Of a DNA stretch of 64,000 nucleotides, positions 54,209 to 63,515 are shown piece after piece (position 1 is the stretch's first letter; each line of letters starts with the position of its first letter). The notes below the pieces were generated by a model. The model was not told the origin of the DNA. It saw only the letters and a list, made by a program, of their open reading frames with translations, and searched no databases. Made by a program: the position numbers and the translations under genes. Source of the stretch: Silene latifolia. Taxonomy: Eukaryota; Streptophyta; Magnoliopsida; Caryophyllales; Caryophyllaceae. The DNA lies in assembly GCF_048544455.1 (NCBI RefSeq), contig NC_133532.1:15254948-15318947 (forward strand), given 5' to 3'.

Positions 54209-54613
54209 GAGAGGCTCCAGACGAGTACCGTTCGTTCTATACCGCTGTCGATGATTTTGACAATCGTGGCAGGATATTCGGGAACGGAGATGTAGGGGCC
54301 GAAGTGTGGTTTGAACCTCCATGTAAAAAAGGTGCTCTTCGATCATTCTCTTACGCTCCTAGCATGGTTTCTCGATTTGCCACCCAAATGAACCATGAGC
54401 GAGCCGCACGACTAACTCTTGAGGGATTAATGCGCACCACTCAAGAAACAGTCCGTCTCCAAACTGAGTAGATGGCAGACATGGAAAAAGCTTTGGCTGA
54501 GACCGGCAATCTCAACCCCCTCCCTCGTGCTGAGGTTTTCCCCACCCTTTTCGTAGAGACGACTATGCGGATGACGGGCATGGCTTTGGTAGTGAACAAG
54601 TTGAGCCTCTAGG
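54209..54613 (+). pseudogene. fragment of a CACTA-transposon-encoded protein (putative)
   Basis: The plus-strand frame EAPDEYRSFYTAVDDFDNRG, then VSRFATQMNHERAARLTLEG and LMRTTQETVRLQTE, is interrupted by TAG at 54,469-54,471. It then continues MADMEKALAETGNL to a stop near 54,613. Composition is protein-like, with a charged helical region. Its position upstream of a CACTA end suggests the 3' end of a CACTA gene. I do not recognise the family from sequence alone. Confidence 0.4.
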
Positions 54614-54990
54614 TAATTATTAGTATCGTCGTCTATATTATTATGTTAGTCTTTATCTTATGTTAGTATGTTAAGGCTTTATCTTAGGTTAGAAACTTAT
54701 GATTGGGGATTAGTATTTTAGTTGGTATGTAAAAGACATTGTTTTATGAGACATGTACAAATTTGACCTTTAGGTTCTATGTAACAACTTCGTTCTTCCA
54801 ATCGTGTTCGGTTTTCTATCGATAATTTTGTTGTCTACTCTTGATTCCCGCTCATGCGGTCGACATGAAAATGGATTCCCGCTTGGCGGTCGACAATTGT
54901 ATATGGTTTTTTGCAGGTTTGGTGTGTAAAACAATGCAAATTCGGCATTGTGGCTGGGCAGCATGCTGCTGTTTACAGCCACTACCTATA
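54614..54990. other. CACTA interior, non-coding
   Basis: AT-rich 3'-UTR-like sequence. It includes GATTCCCGCTCATGCGGTCG and GATTCCCGCTTGGCGGTCG repeated at about 54,843 and 54,874. Confidence 0.35.
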
Positions 54991-55387
54991 ATATTCCTGA
55001 CGGAAAATCCGTCAGCAAAGACAACATTCTGTTGACTTTTCTGACGGAAAAACCGTCAGACTTTTAGGAATTCCTGACGGAAAATCTGTCAGGAAAGTCA
55101 ACCGAGTGTTGACTAAATCCGTCAGGAACCCCTAATTCCTAACGGTTTTTCCGTCAGGAAGGTCAACAAAATGTTGACTTTCTGGCCCATCATAGATGAG
55201 GGCTTTGACGGAATAACCGTCAGTAAGCCGTCGGATTTGTGAAATCCTGACGGAAAAACCGTCAGGAACCCGTTTTTCGTGACGAATCATACTGACGGAA
55301 AAACCTTCAAGAATCCGTGTTTCTGACGGGAAAAGCGCGTTATTGACGGATTATTTCCGTCAGCTTTCCGTGTTTTTTTGTGTAGTG
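54991..55387. mobile_element. CACTA transposon end with palindromic subterminal repeats
   Basis: The right end TTTTTTGTGTAGTG (to 55,387) is CACTACACAAAAAA on the minus strand, the CACTA signature. The 390 bp before it hold at least eight copies of CTGACGGAAAAACCGTCAG-type palindromes in both orientations, as expected for the transposase-binding subterminal region. The opposite end of this element was not found. Confidence 0.75.
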
Positions 55388-55685
55388 AATGTTATCCTTT
55401 GCTGGATTGACTTCTGGTCAGGGCATTATGATACGCCTGCCCTTGTACTCGTCTCCTGCATGGTGCCTCCTTGGTACAAGGTTGCTGCTAGTGTTGCCCC
55501 TGTCAGGCATTTCTAGGCTGAATGTCTCATGATCAGGCAGAATTTATCCTGGCTTAACAATGGATAACTTTATGTAGCAGAATAGCATTTGTGAAATTTA
55601 AACGTGCGACGTTTTTTCCTTTGTTTTGTTTAAACACAAATTGTTTAGAACAGTTATACAAGTGACTAAAAAAAGATAAAAATAT
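55388..55685. other. spacer right of the CACTA end
   Basis: Unassigned; moderately GC-rich to 55,540, no clear coding frame. Confidence 0.3.
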
Positions 55686-55748
55686 GTTGTAACGAGGGGT
55701 CAAACTTAGAATCTCTAGTTCAAGGATTTGCTAATGTGCTACTACAAC
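55686..55748 (-). ncRNA. tRNA-like sequence, copy 8 (degenerate)
   Basis: 63 nt; acceptor paired except one G-T; T stem has two mismatches (CTAAG/CCTCG); T-run CATATTTTTATC downstream. Confidence 0.4.
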
Positions 55749-55890
55749 TTTGTTGTTTATTCAAGAAAATATAATACATATATTTTAATTTCCTAGATGA
55801 TTAAGTATCCTCGGCTATCAAAGTTGGGATTAAAAAGAGTTTAAACATAAGCTCCCTTCCTTTTTAGGAAACTTTTACACAAACACAACT

Positions 55891-56049
55891 ATGCACAAAC
55901 AAGAAACGACGAAGAAGTTCAAGATTATCGAGGATTCAAAGGCATTATGCGCCTCAATGTTGAGAGCTCGAGATGCTGGCCTCATCTCCAATTCATGTGA
56001 AGAGATAAAGAGGCTTGAGGTGAAAAAGAAAAGGCGTGAAAAGAACTGA
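55891..56049 (+). pseudogene. small repeated gene fragment (52 codons), best copy
   Basis: ATG at 55,891 opens MHKQETTKKFKIIEDSKALC and continues ASMLRARDAGLISNSCEEIK, then a basic end (RLEVKKKRREKN) and TGA. It is strongly coding-like. Degraded copies lie at 3,102-3,270 (with MAGTKRCAMELKN upstream), 4,081-4,164, 60,716-60,900 and 61,780-61,863; here the MAGT start is gone. A further shifted stretch to about 56,235 (LALEKLEQ, SVELTTWELQRSWW) may belong to the same parent. I cannot name the family. Its repeated linkage to tRNA-like units shows that the two were duplicated together. Confidence 0.45.
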
Positions 56050-56623
56050 AGAATAATTAGAGAACCAATTCAATGCGACAATAAGAAAGACAGGCGGCTC
56101 GCCTTGCCTTAGAGAAGCTAGAGCAATAATCAGTAGAGTTGACAACCTGGGAGTTACAAAGGAGCTGGTGGTTTTAGGAGGGTGCTCTATTTCTCGATAT
56201 GCTGGCCTCATCCTCGGACGATCCGCATGTGGGTTATTAAATATTTAAGTGATCAATAAAATTGTTTGCTTAATTGTTCTAGACAACATTATGTCATGGA
56301 GATTTCTATATGTGTAAACAGTAAACATAGTATAACTGGATTCCACTTTAAAATCGTCCTACAAGAAAAGCGTACACAACCAATACATCGTCGAAAAAAA
56401 GCTTTACTAAGCGATATTCCGTGGAGTCGGGCCGGTATTAGGATGGTCCGATAAATGCATAGCGTAACACTTAGCACCAGACGGTTGTCAAAGTGTGCAT
56501 CCATTCGGCGGCCATCCCCAAAAAATAATACTCCGTATAATTTCGTGATAAAACCAACAAAATAATAACTTTTCTGTAAATTTGATAAGAAGAACAAATT
56601 AAAAGGATGATAAAAAGCAATTG
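56050..56623. other. remains of the repeated unit and spacer
   Basis: 56,090-56,235 is the possible continuation of the fragment above, and CTCGATATGCTGGCCTCATC at 56,195 repeats a piece of it. No other feature. Confidence 0.35.
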
Positions 56624-56777
56624 ACAGAGAAGGTTAGAGTGTTATTGAACATACTTTTTTTGTAAATTGGTGTTTGCGGTTTAAAAAAGAAAAAAATATG
56701 ACAGAGAAGTTTAGAGTGTTATTGAACACACCTTTTTTTGTAAATTGGTGTTTGCGGTTTGAAAAAGAAAAAAATAT
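56624..56777. repeat. tandem repeat, about 77-bp unit
   Basis: Two units share TTAGAGTGTTATTGAACA, TTTTTGTAAATTGGTG and TTTGCGGTTT, followed by AAAAAGAAAAAAATATG. The second unit runs into tRNA-like copy 9 and its A-run is that copy's T-run on the minus strand. Confidence 0.7.
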
Positions 56778-56841
56778 GTTGTAGCCAGGAATTGAACCTG
56801 GAAACTCTAAACTCAAGGATTTGCCAATGAGCTACTACAAC
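56778..56841 (-). ncRNA. tRNA-like sequence, copy 9 (best A box)
   Basis: 64 nt; acceptor and T stems perfect. TAGCTCATTGG is close to a consensus A box and GGTTCAATTCC to a B box. T-run CATATTTTTTTC downstream. Confidence 0.55.
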
Positions 56842-57312
56842 TTTGTTGTTTACTTCAAAGAAATATAAAAAGATATCCAAAATGGCAAGGCCCAGAAGAT
56901 GGCTTACCTTATGTTCAGGGCAGATCATGCCTATCCGGTTACAAATATTTGTGATATCCAATAATAATTGATTGGATGCGGATATCTACCGGATATCTAA
57001 ATTTAGAAATTTACTTGAACGATGAAATTTAAAAAAGTCATGATTTCATAAATTTGGTTGTAATACTACCCACATTGTAACTCGCTTTGAACAATTAAGT
57101 TTGAGAGATTATCACATATTCGACATCTTATACGAAAATGTCATTTCGGTTTTATTATAACAATGATCTCGACATAAAAATACATGTACCACTTATACGT
57201 TTTTATATTTACCTATTTTTTTTAGATTATTCTATCACATAAATAAAGCTTATTAATATAAGAAAATTGCTCATTAATATCCCGTTTACTTAAAACTTAT
57301 ACGCAAATTATA
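56842..57312. other. AT-rich spacer of the repeated unit
   Basis: 56,875-56,960 repeats the AAGGCCCAGAAGATGGC ... CCGGTTACAAATATTTGTGA stretch seen near 10,690, 59,985 and 62,570. Nothing coding. Confidence 0.35.
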
Positions 57313-59528
57313 TCTATAAAACTATATTAAAAGGGTAACCTTAAAATGCCACGTAGACAAAGCCACATAGGCGAAGAAAAAGCCACGCGTGCATTACGAA
57401 TGCCACATCTATAAGTCTATATAATCTATACTATATAGTTAAAAGGCAACTTAATACATTTAATTTTTTGTCATGTAGGATTATCATAATTAAATTCTAT
57501 TAATTTATATTGTTAATATTAAGGCTAATTTAATAAATTTATTAAAATTCATTATAAGGTTTAGTAATATTTTTATTTGTGTGGAAACCATAAGATCATG
57601 ATTAATTAAGAATTTAGTCTCATCATTTAAATCATTCAATTTGTTTATCTAACTCCTCCTTAACCATAAATATAGTAGCTAAAAGGTCTTATATAGTAAA
57701 TAAAAAATCTAATAATTTGGATTATAAAGCTACTAATATCTACAAATTTATAAATATAATTAAAAGGAAAACCAAAATATCTATCATCATCAATATGTCA
57801 TATTTTAACTATATAGTTAAAAGATAACTTAATACATTTAATTTTTTTTTTGCTATGTAGGATTATCATAATTAAATTCTATTCATTTATAGTGTTAATA
57901 ATAAGGCTACTTTAATAAATTTATTAAAACTCATTATAAGGTTTAGTAATATTTATTTTTGTGTGGAAATCATAAGATCATGATTTAAATTATAAAAATA
58001 AATTAAGAATTTACTCTCATCATTTAAATCATTCAATTTGTTCATCTAACTTCTCCTTAACCATAAAGATAGTAGCTAAAAGGTCTGATATGTAGTAAAT
58101 AAAAAATCTAATAATTTGGACTATAAAGCTACTAATATCTACAAATTTATAAATATAATTAAAAGGAAAACCAAAATATCTATCATCATCAATATGTCAT
58201 ATTTTAATTACATATACAAGATAACTTTTTAAACGACTTTCATGCAAAGTGGAGTTTGTAAGAAAAAAATAATAATAATAGTAATAATAATGCAAACCTT
58301 TTACATACCATTTCTCATTTCCCCATATTTATGTTTATATTAAACTTCATAATAATGAAAAATGGATGCTCAAAAGCCATGGACTTGATCTTTATTTATA
58401 CTTATATTAAATTTGATAATAATGAAAAAATAATATTTAATGGCCATAAAACGCATCCTCAATTGTTTATATATTTTTTATGGAAGGCAAAATTTGTAAG
58501 CAAAAAAATTCTTATCTCTATCGTTAGTAGAATGGTATGTGTCACTGATATTATTAACTATTTTTTTTTTATTTTTCTATTGGAAGTTTCATTGGGTTAT
58601 GAAGTGTTCATCACATTTTCAATTTCGTGTATGTGTTTGTTTTGTTCTCATTTAGGTGCTATCAAGATTATTTATTGTGTTAAGCTCTTCCAAGGTAAAT
58701 ATACTTACATCTCTACGATTTGATTATCATTCCCTCTTTTTTTCATTACTTAAGGTGAAACTAAGTTAATAACGATAATATTGCATAAAACAAATTCCAC
58801 TATTATTGTGTTACTTTTTTTAATATGTATGATTTATTGAAGAAAGAAGATTATAAGGAGAAGTGAAATACTAAGATTGCTTAAACAACTATATTTTACA
58901 TACTAACTAAAGATTGGTGACATCAACGTGGAATCGTAGATGATTAATAATTTTTTGAGCATTTATTATATATATTTTGAAATATCACAAAAATATTTTT
59001 TAGTATAATATTGTTTAATAGGTGAAGTATTCGTCAATAATGATCCAATTGTTGTTCAAGTTGTTGTTGCTTTAAAATTTTTAGTTCCGCAATTTATTAT
59101 TTTATTAGCTTCAATTTTATGTTGGTATGATATGTTAGTTTTGTCATAACATTTCTAATTGTGTGTTTTATGTTATTTTCAGAATTGTTGATGAAATTTT
59201 GATATCTAATTTGTGAGGGTGCTCTATCTTTGGGGATCTTTGTTTGATAATATAGTTTTGTTTAATTTGATTATATGAATACTGATATTATTAATTCATT
59301 TTAGCTTGCATTGAGTTACTTTAGTTTTGATAGGGGTATCTTAGTATATCTAATGTATGAAATTTTAATTTCTGATAAACTGTTGTATAAAAGACTAATT
59401 GAATTTATACAACCCTTAAAACATGAAAACCGTAAATTGAATTGATCGTAGTATGTTATTGTATTAAATAACTAAAGTATTACACTAGAAACAGAACAAC
59501 CCGTGAATTTCACGGGTCACAAAACTAG
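57313..59528 (+). mobile_element. non-autonomous Helitron
   Basis: The 3' end has an 8-bp hairpin CCCGTGAA/TTCACGGG (59,500-59,516), then CACAAAACTAG ending at 59,528, followed by T. The 5' end is ATCTATAAAACTATATTAAAAG (T at 57,313, preceded by A), a common plant Helitron start, followed by AATGCCACGTAG. A second possible start TCTATACTATATAG lies at 57,425. The 2.2-kb interior is AT-rich with no Rep/helicase. It contains a 390-bp direct duplication (57,430-58,210). Confidence 0.75.
57430..58210. repeat. direct tandem duplication inside the Helitron, unit about 390 bp
   Basis: Units about 57,430-57,815 and 57,818-58,205 share long stretches (CTATATAGTTAAAAG, GTAGGATTATCATAATTAAA, ACCAAAATATCTATCATC) with small indels. 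Confidence 0.8.
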
Positions 59529-59670
59529 TTATTAGGACTGAAATAGGATGTTCACTAACTGTTGCTAGAATATTTATAACTCCCTGTATAATATAAGAAG
59601 ATGATTACGTGATTAGTATCCTAATTTGAAGAAATTTGCTGCTTGAAAGGGGGAGGGAAAAAAGGGAAAT
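59529..59670. other. spacer of the tRNA-like region
   Basis: 59,555-59,630 matches 11,600-11,690. No other feature. Confidence 0.35.
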
Positions 59671-59733
59671 GCCATAGCCAGGATTCGAACCCGGAATCTT
59701 ACCATAAGAGATTTGCCAATGTGCTACTACAGC
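59671..59733 (-). ncRNA. tRNA-like sequence, copy 10 (consensus B box)
   Basis: 63 nt; acceptor GCTGTAG/CTATGGC pairs with two G-T. GGGTTCGAATCC is an exact B box. Middle stem AATCT/AGATT. The T-run is CCCTTTTTTCCC about 7 nt further down, as in copy 7. Confidence 0.55.
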
Positions 59734-60224
59734 TTTGTTGTGTATTTATAGGAAACAAATTAAATATAACCATGCTTAATAGTCACCATAATTACTTGCA
59801 AACACGGCTTCATGGTGATGTTCCAAACCGAGTTTTCAGCGCACTACTAGTAACTACTACTAAACAAGGTGGCAAAGAATTCAAGTATAATCAAGGGCTT
59901 TTTATGATATTGCTGAATTTTGTAGAACTACAGAGATTTTAGAGCGCGAAAGATGCAACACCCTGCGTGTAAAATTGGGAGGCCCAGGAGATGGGCAACC
60001 TTATGTTCACGGCAGATCACAGATTCACAGTCTCACACCCATTCAGTTACAAATATTTGTGATATATATCTTATAAATATACAAGGGATGGCCAAAATAG
60101 CTTATAGCTTGTGGAAACTCGTTTACAAGGAGAGTGTACTGTATTATCCTATGGTGTTAACAGTTTTGCTACACGGTGTAACGAAGTTGGATCATCTGAA
60201 GCAAACAACTAATAAAAAAAATAT
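59734..60224. other. spacer; start of right paralogous block at 60,068
   Basis: From 60,068 (TATCTTATAAATATAC) it matches 1,929 onward; the preceding GTGATATA shows the target of the left Helitron unoccupied. No gene. Confidence 0.4.
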
Positions 60225-60288
60225 GTTGTAGCCAGGAATTGAACCTGGAATCTCAAACATAGAAGATTTGCCGGGGTGCTACTACAAC
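60225..60288 (-). ncRNA. tRNA-like sequence, copy 11
   Basis: 64 nt; acceptor, T stem and middle stem (AATCT/AGATT) perfect; T-run CATATTTTTTTTATT. Partner of copy 1. Confidence 0.55.
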
Positions 60289-60479
60289 TTTGTTGTGTAG
60301 TTTTAGGAAATTTAAAATATTAACTTTAACATGCATGCTTTCGAAACAGAAAAATAGTACTCCTTTCATCTGTAAGACTGTAACATAAAAGATTCGATAG
60401 AATGGTAGGCATCGGATCAGTAGAACCGGATCGTATTCGGTTGAATTTGCCGATTGTTGGAAAAAGCGATTAAAATATT

Positions 60480-60543
60480 GTTGTAGCCAGGAGTTGAACC
60501 TGGAATCTCTAAGTTCGAAGATTTGCCAATGTGCTACTACAAC
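60480..60543 (-). ncRNA. tRNA-like sequence, copy 12
   Basis: 64 nt, all three stems perfect; downstream only ATATTTTAATC, a weaker T-run. Complete partner of the deleted copy 2. Confidence 0.55.
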
Positions 60544-61449
60544 TTTGCTGTTTAATTCACGGAAATATATTAGATATATTTTACTTTCCTAGATGATTAA
60601 GTATCCCCAGCTATAGAGTTTAAACATAAGCAGATAAGCTCCCTTCCTTTCTAGGAAACTTTTGCACAAACACAAGTCACAAATTATAATCTGTTTTTAG
60701 AAGTGAATTACACTAATTGCAGGAACAAAGAGGTGCGCCATGGAGTTAAAGAACATGAAAAACAAAAAATGACGAAAAAGTTCCAAGATTATCGAAAAAA
60801 CATAATTATGTGCCTTAATGTTGAGAGCTCGATATGCTGACCTCATCTCCAAGTCATGAGAAGAGACAAAGAGGCTTGAGGTGAATAAGAGAATGGCGTG
60901 AAGAGAAAACAAGAACTGAAGAATTATTAGATAACCAATGGCGGCGACAAGAAGAAAGACAGGCGAACTGAACAATTTTAAGTCATCAATAAAATTGTTT
61001 GCTTAATTTTTCAAGAAAAGGTTATGTAGTTGTAGTTTAAGCGAAATTTGATCTTCTCGCAGGGTGGACGTAGCCCGCCTGTTTTACTGGTGAAGCACGT
61101 AAATTTTTGTGTCAATTTTATTTACCTTCGTTATTTATTGTTATTATCACCTTTATCAATTAATTATTGGGTAACGAGACGCATCTGTTACAAAAAAAAA
61201 CTTATGTTTAAACATCATATCACTAAAAGCGTTTAATGAAAGAAAGTTGACAATAACTTATGTTTGCTACTAGAGATGTCCTGCATTTCGATTATTCAGC
61301 AATAACTCTGTTCATCCCACCGTAATGTTTAAAATTAAAAGAGGGATATGATTTTCTTAACCTTACAAAGGCGTAGATAGATTTTCTTAACCTTACAAAG
61401 ATGGTAAATTTTATAAGAACAAATAAAAAGCAATTAACATAAAAAATAT
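60544..61449. other. right paralogous block with decayed small-gene fragment
   Basis: Partner of 2,727-3,752. It lacks the Stowaway MITE near 60,580. The MAGT start has become TTG near 60,717. About 90 bp at 61,265-61,350 are absent on the left. Confidence 0.4.
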
Positions 61450-61513
61450 GTTGTAGCCAGGAGTTGAACCTGGAATCTCTAAGTTGAAGGATTTGCCAAT
61501 GTGCTACTACAAC
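61450..61513 (-). ncRNA. tRNA-like sequence, copy 13
   Basis: 64 nt; acceptor and T stem perfect; T-run CATATTTTTTATG. Partner of copy 3. Confidence 0.55.
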
Positions 61514-62030
61514 TTTGTTGTTTAGTTAAGGAAATATATAATTATATGTTACAGTATCGTAATTTCCTAGATTGATAAGTATCCATCCCCTATTACATTT
61601 AGGATTAAAAAGAGTTTAAACATAGGTCCTTTTTTGTAATTATTACTCGCTATATTATATACAGCATACTCGAATCATTACTCCAACCATTACTCTGCTT
61701 ACGACAAATTTTATCTTAAAAAAACCCTAAAAACTGTTTTTCTTTTTAAAATTACAACATGAGGAAGTGAATCACAATAATGGCAGGAACTATTGAATAT
61801 TCAAAGGCATTAAGCGCCTCAATGTTGAGAGCTCGATATAGAAATATTATACGGAGTATATAGAAATATCTCGTCCTTTTCGATCACCTCATGGCATATG
61901 GCGACATCATTTAACCTTGGAACTAGTTGTCCTTTGCTTGGTCGCGGTCTCGCGGACTGACAATTCTAGAGCGTGTTGGCTGTCGTTATTGAATCTCATC
62001 AACTAGTTTACCATACAACAAGCGGGAAAA
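61514..62030. other. right paralogous block, continuation
   Basis: Partner of 3,817-4,370, including a 27-codon small-gene fragment at 61,780-61,863. No intact gene. Confidence 0.4.
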
Positions 62031-62082
62031 AAATTGAACCTAGAATCTCATATAATTGGATTTGCCGATGTGCTATTATAAC
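62031..62082 (-). pseudogene. tRNA-like sequence, copy 14, truncated
   Basis: Same truncation as copy 4; acceptor strand changed to GTTATAA. Confidence 0.5.
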
Positions 62083-62431
62083 TTTGTTTTTTAAAAACAA
62101 AACAGAAATCCTTAGAAATTTTGGTGCATTTGTAGTAGGATTCTAGGAATAGTGTGGTGTAATAATGTTAACTAGAAAAATATCAAGATGTTTAACAAAA
62201 AGTAAAAAAGAGCTTCATTGGTCAAGGGTGATCAGCCTGATCGCCCTTGATAACCCACAATAAATTCTTCTCGATATCTCGTAAAAATTCAGCATAACAA
62301 ATTTTGCAAGAAGAACAAATTAAAAGGATAATAAAATGCAATTGAGATAGAAGCTAGAGTGGATTTGGCTTTCTATTGCAGAATCGGTGTTTCGTGTTTC
62401 TACTATCTTAAAAAATGGATAAAAAAAATAT
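62083..62431. other. right paralogous block with the Copia-1 empty site
   Basis: Around 62,153-62,165 AGTGTGGTGTAATAATG is the unoccupied form of the Copia-1 target (AGTGTAGT|GTAATAATG on the left). No gene. Confidence 0.5.
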
Positions 62432-62502
62432 GTTGTAGCTAGGGGTTGAACCTAGATCCTCAAACCCCAAAGGGTTACCATTTGCCAATGTGCTACTACA
62501 AC
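62432..62502 (-). ncRNA. tRNA-like sequence, copy 15 (71-nt form)
   Basis: 71 nt; acceptor GTTGTAG with CTACAAC; T stem CTAGG/CCTAG perfect through paired changes; T-run CATATTTTTTTTATCC. Partner of copy 6. Confidence 0.55.
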
Positions 62503-62860
62503 TTTGTTCTTTATTTCAAGGAAATATACAATTTATATATCATAAAAAAGATATGTAAAATAGGAAGGCCCAAAAGATGTGCTGCCTTTTGTAGTTTTGT
62601 TCAGGGCATATCACGCCCATCCGGTTACAAATATATGCGATATCCAATAATAATCGATTGGATGCAGATATCCTTCATTTCATGGGATATCTATATTTTG
62701 TAATTTACATGAGATTAAGTTTGAGATATTATTTTATTTCGTCGAATTTTTTTTCAAAATAGGGTTATTTAGCAAACTATTTCTCATTCTAGTGTCGGTT
62801 TCAAACTATTTCTTCCCAATGGGTCCACGTCATCACTTTTCATTTTTCTGATCAGATTTA
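62503..62860. other. end of right paralogous block, then unassigned
   Basis: Homology to 10,624-10,835 stops near 62,745. AAATAGGGTTATTTAGCAAAC marks the start of different sequence. Confidence 0.35.
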
Positions 62861-62865
62861 AAGCT

Positions 62866-63010
62866 AAATCGCTATGCCAAATAGCGATTTTACTCATTTT
62901 GCATAAAATCGCTATCCGGAACAACGATTTGATACTTTTTCATTAACTCTACCAAACAGAATGGGGTTGACACAAAAAAAGTGGCAAATCGCTTTGCCAA
63001 ACAGCGATTT
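62866..63010. repeat. three AAATCGCT hairpins
   Basis: AAATCGCTAT/ATAGCGATTT with loop GCCAA (62,866-62,890, perfect 10 bp); AAAATCGCTATCC...AACGATTT (about 62,912-62,935, weaker); AAATCGCT/AGCGATTT with loop TTGCCAAAC (62,986-63,010). Confidence 0.65.
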
Positions 63011-63387
63011 GGCCTTTGAGTCAGTTTTAATGCAACAAACAAAACCACCTGTAACTTAATCATTCAAATATTGTATATACACATGACACATCCTTCTGAT
63101 TATAGCTGGGTTTCTCATGCACAGATTAGTAATTAAAATCTCTGCTAATTTAAATAAACAAAACCTACTGTAACTTGTGTTTAGAGATTATTTTTCCCAC
63201 ACCGGATCGGAGTTACCAAATCTGACAGCAGCAACTACAAATGTGTGTTCAATGCATACGTGATTAAGATAGAAGAGATAGTTATTAGCAAGTCTGGATT
63301 CGATGTTGGTGTGCCCTACATAACAGAGAAGAGAACTGTGGCGTGTTTCCGAGGAAAGGTATGATCAGTACTTAAATGCATTGTACA
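63011..63387. other. unassigned sequence
   Basis: No convincing coding frame or repeat seen. Confidence 0.3.
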
Positions 63388-63515
63388 TTGAGAAATACTT
63401 GTGTCCTCTCCTCTCAGAGGACGTCGTCCTTACACTCATAGGCTACACTCAAAGGCCTCTGTTGAGTGTAAGGAGGACGTCCGATCCTCTCCGAGAACAC
63501 AAGTATTTTCCTTGT
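63388..63515. mobile_element. foldback element (MITE-like)
   Basis: Arms of about 48 bp: left AATACTTGTGTCCTCTC ... GACGTCGTCCTTACACTCA; right TGAGTGTAAGGAGGACGTCC ... GAACACAAGTATTTT. The arms are imperfectly complementary, with a loop of about 25 bp. No clear target duplication. Confidence 0.6.

Noticed and set aside
58331..58723. 130-codon plus-strand frame in the Helitron
   Set aside because: Extremely AT-biased composition (Ile, Phe, Lys, Asn) and no domain motif; not enough to call a gene.
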